Shown here piece after piece: positions 5,420 to 8,187 of a stretch of 8,187 nucleotides of DNA (the stretch's first letter is position 1; each line of letters begins with the position of its first letter). The position numbers were made by a program, and so were the translations under genes. Origin of the DNA: CAZCWX01 sp964502465. GTDB lineage: Bacteria > Desulfobacterota > Binatia > Bin18. Location: NCBI GenBank assembly GCA_964502465.1, contig CAZCWX010000015.1:1-8187 (forward strand). The letters are read 5' to 3'. A model generated the notes under the pieces. That model was not told the DNA's origin. It ran no database searches and worked only from the letters and a program-made list of their open reading frames with translations.

Positions 5420-7827
5420 TTGGTTTGCTCGGTCGGTATCAGCACCCGGAAGGTCGAGCCGTGCCCGACCTTGCTTTCTACCGTGATGGTACCGCCCAAA
5501 AGCTCCAAGAGTTGCCGTACGATATGGAGCCCTAGCCCGAGGCCACCGTAGTGGCGGCTGGTCGAGCTGTCGACTTGGCGGAAGGATTCGAAAATAATAA
5601 GCTGCATCTCCGGCGCAATGCCAATGCCGGTGTCGGATACACAGATTTCCACTCCGCCCGTGCAGGGGTGGACGTCCACAGTGATACTCCCCTGTTTGGT
5701 GAACTTCACTGCGTTGTGAATCAGGTTTTTGATGACAATTTTCAGCTTCACGGGATCTGTGTGCACAAGCAGGGGTTCCGGGGCAATGTTCCACACGGCA
5801 TGCAGACCTGGTTTCTCGAACCAGTCTTGGGTCTCGGTCTCGATTTCCCTCAGCAGACTTGGGAGGCTGATGTCGGTGAAGTCCAACGGGCGCTGCCCTA
5901 CCTGGAGGCGGCTGAGGTCGAGGATGGTGGTGATGAGGGTAAATAACTCCTGGGCATTTTTGTTCACCCGCCGTAAGATGTCGGTTTGCTCGGCCGTCAA
6001 GGAACCAGACATACCGTCAAGTAAAAGGTCGTTGTACCCAATGATGACTTGTAGGGGAGTTCGCAGCTCATGAGAGAACATGGCTAGGAATTCCTCTTTG
6101 AGACGGTTAGCGCGCTCCAGTTCCTCAACGAGTCGTGCGTTTTGGAAAGCCATGGAAGCGAGCTGGGCGATACCCCGGGCGATACGCTCTTGCTGCGGCG
6201 TAAAGTGTTCGCTACGGCTGCGGTAGCTGGCGGAGAGACAACCAATGATCGTTCTCCCGCTCCCGCGACGCAGGGCTATGTACAACCCCGCCGCGGTGTT
6301 GAACTGTTTCTGCAATTGCGCGATTAAAAGGTCCTGATGGGTGGATAGGGTTTGCTGCACAACGTCTTCACTGTCCAGGTGGGAGAACAGGCCCATAACC
6401 CTGGCGCGAGGAATCTTCAACAGCCTAAGGGTCTCCCATTCCTCTGGCAGGTCTCCATAGCCTGACATCGGAACGAACACGTCTTCCTCCGGTTGCCAAA
6501 GAAACACATGGCTTACATCACAGCCGAGTGCCTCAGTGGTAAGCTGGCACAACCGGTTCAGGATCGCCGGTGTATCGAGCAAAGCCATCATCTCCCAGCC
6601 CACCCGCAACAAGGCTTCGGCAACTTTTGCCTCCTCCTTGCGCGCTTCTTCAGCGCGCTTGCGTTCGGTGATATCCTCTATCAAGCCATCAATGACGGTT
6701 TCTCCAGTGGCCGTCAGGCTGCGGGTAGCAGTCAACGAAACCCAGAGGAGACTGTCGTCTGCCCGACATAACTGGAGCTCGCGCCGTTGAAGAGACTGAC
6801 TCTGTCGTGGCCGATTCGGGACCTGAGTTCCGTCTTCCAGCTGGCCGCACAACTCGTGCAGATCTTGGGTCTGAGTTTTTTGTGCAGAACCGAGGTTCAG
6901 CATACGCAAGAATGCCGCATTGGCCTCCAACAGCCTCCCATCCAGCGTTGACCGGAAGATGCCAACGCAGAGCTGATTTAGCAGCTTTTGTAAGCGTGTT
7001 TCTAGGTAATGATGTTGTAAACTCCGCTCTCGCGCCTTTTGGATAAGGGACTGTTTCTCTGCGAAGGCAACGTCGAGGAGTTCGATCAGCAGGATTTTTC
7101 TCTCTCGCACGCAGACCGCAGAGGCTTCGAGAGAGCATTCATTGCCTGACCAGTCAGTTTCAATCCACAGCCCCGACCGCAGCCGTCCGGCCCCACGCTC
7201 CTGCCAAAACTGTTCGGCATCGACTATAAAGTTTTCCAGCACGAGAAACCTTTCCCCTGGCCTCAAGTCCTCCTGTCGCGAGGCGGCATCCGGGTACAGG
7301 CGGAAGAACCACTCCGGGAGAGAGCCGAGCAATCGAAAAGAGCCTTTCTCCTGGCGCTCCATGAGGACCATGTTTAACGCCGTAAAGAGACTGACCAGGA
7401 GCGGGTCATGAGCCGCGCCGTATGCGTATTGCTCCAGTATCTTGGATTGTTGTTCATAGCGTAGGCTCAAGTCGTTCGCCTTTTGGTGAAAGAGACGACG
7501 CTGGAGTTCCTCTGGAGTGACGTCTAGTAGCAACACCCAGTTGCCGTCTTCGCCTGAGAAGATATGGATATCAGCGAACAGACCGGAGCCGGTTTCCACG
7601 CACGGAAGTAACAAGGGAGAATCTTGTAGGGGGAGCAAACCCTCCAGAAAAACCACTTGCTCTCCAACAGGCAGCCCCTCGCGCAGGCCAGTCATCCCAT
7701 ACGCCGCGAGATTACCTCCCCAGTTCGACAAACAGCTCCCCTTGTCTATCTGAAGGTAAGCTAACGAGCGATTGTCTACGATTAGCGTACGCAGATACTC
7801 AAGAACCGGAGGGGGGAGGTCGCGCAT
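5416..7827 (-). CDS. Cytosolic PAS-PAS-PAS-GAF sensor histidine kinase
   Basis: This is an 803-residue kinase starting at ATG 7827-7825, with GGAGAG about 6 nt upstream inside the preceding gene. Residues 1-110 form a PAS-like sensor ('DNRSLAYLQIDKGSCLSNWGG', ending 'WVLLLDVTPEE'). Residues about 140-255 are a second PAS-like domain (SLPEWFFRLYPDA to ILLIELLDVAF). Residues about 283-390 are a canonical PAS ending in 'GLIEDITERK'. Residues about 400-565 are a GAF domain, followed by a short coiled linker. The DHp domain has the phosphoacceptor in 'FSHELRTPLQ' (His586). The ATPase domain has the N box NLIHNAVKFT (701-710), G1 SDTGIGIAP, F box IFESFRQVD and G2 GGLGLGLHIV. All catalytic motifs are intact. 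No transmembrane helix, signal peptide or receiver domain is present, so it senses a cytosolic signal and must phosphorylate a separate regulator not seen here. It abuts the GTPase gene with no gap. The sensed ligand is unknown. Confidence 0.93.
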   Translation of the reverse strand: MRDLPPPVLEYLRTLIVDNRSLAYLQIDKGSCLSNWGGNLAAYGMTGLREGLPVGEQVVFLEGLLPLQDSPLLLPCVETGSGLFADIHIFSGEDGNWVLLLDVTPEELQRRLFHQKANDLSLRYEQQSKILEQYAYGAAHDPLLVSLFTALNMVLMERQEKGSFRLLGSLPEWFFRLYPDAASRQEDLRPGERFLVLENFIVDAEQFWQERGAGRLRSGLWIETDWSGNECSLEASAVCVRERKILLIELLDVAFAEKQSLIQKARERSLQHHYLETRLQKLLNQLCVGIFRSTLDGRLLEANAAFLRMLNLGSAQKTQTQDLHELCGQLEDGTQVPNRPRQSQSLQRRELQLCRADDSLLWVSLTATRSLTATGETVIDGLIEDITERKRAEEARKEEAKVAEALLRVGWEMMALLDTPAILNRLCQLTTEALGCDVSHVFLWQPEEDVFVPMSGYGDLPEEWETLRLLKIPRARVMGLFSHLDSEDVVQQTLSTHQDLLIAQLQKQFNTAAGLYIALRRGSGRTIIGCLSASYRSRSEHFTPQQERIARGIAQLASMAFQNARLVEELERANRLKEEFLAMFSHELRTPLQVIIGYNDLLLDGMSGSLTAEQTDILRRVNKNAQELFTLITTILDLSRLQVGQRPLDFTDISLPSLLREIETETQDWFEKPGLHAVWNIAPEPLLVHTDPVKLKIVIKNLIHNAVKFTKQGSITVDVHPCTGGVEICVSDTGIGIAPEMQLIIFESFRQVDSSTSRHYGGLGLGLHIVRQLLELLGGTITVESKVGHGSTFRVLIPTEQTK

Positions 7828-8187
7828 CTATCTCTCCAATATCTTCTCGACAAGGATCAGAAACGCTTCTTCTACACCCAAACCGCTGCGCGCGCTCGTT
7901 ATGATGATATCCCAGCCTTTTTCTCTGAGGTCGGCCAGCGCCTCCTCACCGATCTCCCATCCGGCAGTGAGATCAGACTTGTTGAGCATGAGCACGAATG
8001 GTACATGCCCGATAGCCGCTTCGACTCTTTTCTGCAGGCTGCGCGCCGTGTCGAGAGTCGCAGGACGGGTTCCGTCTGCAACCAACAGGTACCCCGATGA
8101 GCCGCGCAGATACGACATATGGACCTGGAGAAACTCATCCTCTCCGGCAAGATCCCACAGGATGAGTTTCACTTGCTGTGTTCCAAT
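7828..8187 (-). CDS. Ras/Rab-like small GTPase, partial (N-terminus beyond window)
   Basis: The frame is open to the window edge. The 119 visible residues start IGTQQVKLILWDLAGEDEF and end 'EKILER' before TAG at 7830-7828. A GTG at 8172 is an internal valine, not the start. The G3 motif is WDLAGE, G4 is LNKSDL and G5 is ITSARSGLGVEEAF; 'YLLVADGTRPATLDTA' is the helix-strand region following switch II. The P-loop (G1) and switch I lie outside the window. These are signatures of the prokaryotic Ras-superfamily GTPases related to MglA and Rab-like proteins, which switch between GDP and GTP states in polarity and signalling. The position of the catalytic glutamine of Ras (DxAGQ) is Glu here, which may mean slow or assisted hydrolysis. 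The stop codon touches the kinase ATG, so the two are translationally coupled and probably function together. Confidence 0.85.
   Translation of the reverse strand: MGTQQVKLILWDLAGEDEFLQVHMSYLRGSSGYLLVADGTRPATLDTARSLQKRVEAAIGHVPFVLMLNKSDLTAGWEIGEEALADLREKGWDIIITSARSGLGVEEAFLILVEKILER

Noticed and set aside
6689..7138. 149-codon minus frame and other frames inside the histidine-kinase gene
   Set aside because: They are out-of-frame shadows of an intact kinase with all its motifs.
1..8187. tRNA, rRNA, CRISPR array or integrase attachment site
   Set aside because: No cloverleaf, rRNA segment, regularly spaced repeat or integrase gene was seen on either strand.

Overview
The window comes from a diderm (Gram-negative type) bacterium with mid-50s percent G+C by eye. 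An exported outer-membrane beta-barrel protein, Shine-Dalgarno-type ribosome binding sites and a perfect TATAAT -10 box support this. The gene mix (FecR/TPR/TonB-type barrel fusion, small GTPase next to a PAS/GAF histidine kinase, UPF0175/PIN toxin-antitoxin remnants, dRS3-like palindrome) recalls Nitrospirota, Methylomirabilota (NC10), Rokubacteria or deltaproteobacterial-grade genomes, but the sequence alone does not settle the phylum.

Region 1 (1-354) is a scrapyard of defence and toxin-antitoxin genes. On the + strand there is the 3' end of a UPF0175-type antitoxin, overlapping by 4 nt the start of a PIN-domain (DUF3368-like) toxin. The toxin's homology stops after about 30 codons, where it runs head-on into a minus-strand hsdM (type I DNA methyltransferase) remnant. 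That remnant has lost most of its middle and its C-terminal end.

Region 2 (355-1018) has no credible gene. It holds a dRS3-like palindrome (597-616) and an elaborate RNA leader (about 770-949). The leader has a GNRA-capped hairpin, two further strong hairpins, and a closing helix that competes with an intrinsic terminator just upstream of the next gene. This is the layout of a riboswitch or attenuator. Part of it resembles the GEMM-I (c-di-GMP-I) aptamer, but key positions do not match.

Region 3 (1019-5302, + strand) carries a 1140-residue fusion protein: signal peptide, FecR domain, TPR superhelix, then a TonB-receptor-like beta-barrel without a plug. A hairpin-plus-T-run terminator follows it. 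Next is an independent promoter and a 219-residue secreted protein with 14 cysteines that I do not recognise.

Region 4 (5303-8187, minus strand) converges on region 3. It carries a Ras-like small GTPase, incomplete at the window edge, abutting with no gap an 803-residue PAS-PAS-PAS-GAF histidine kinase without transmembrane segments or a receiver domain. These two are almost certainly one operon and plausibly one signalling pathway. The link between this cytosolic pathway and the surface proteins of region 3 is proximity only. If the leader does sense c-di-GMP, the theme of the segment would be regulated export or surface remodelling, but that is inference.
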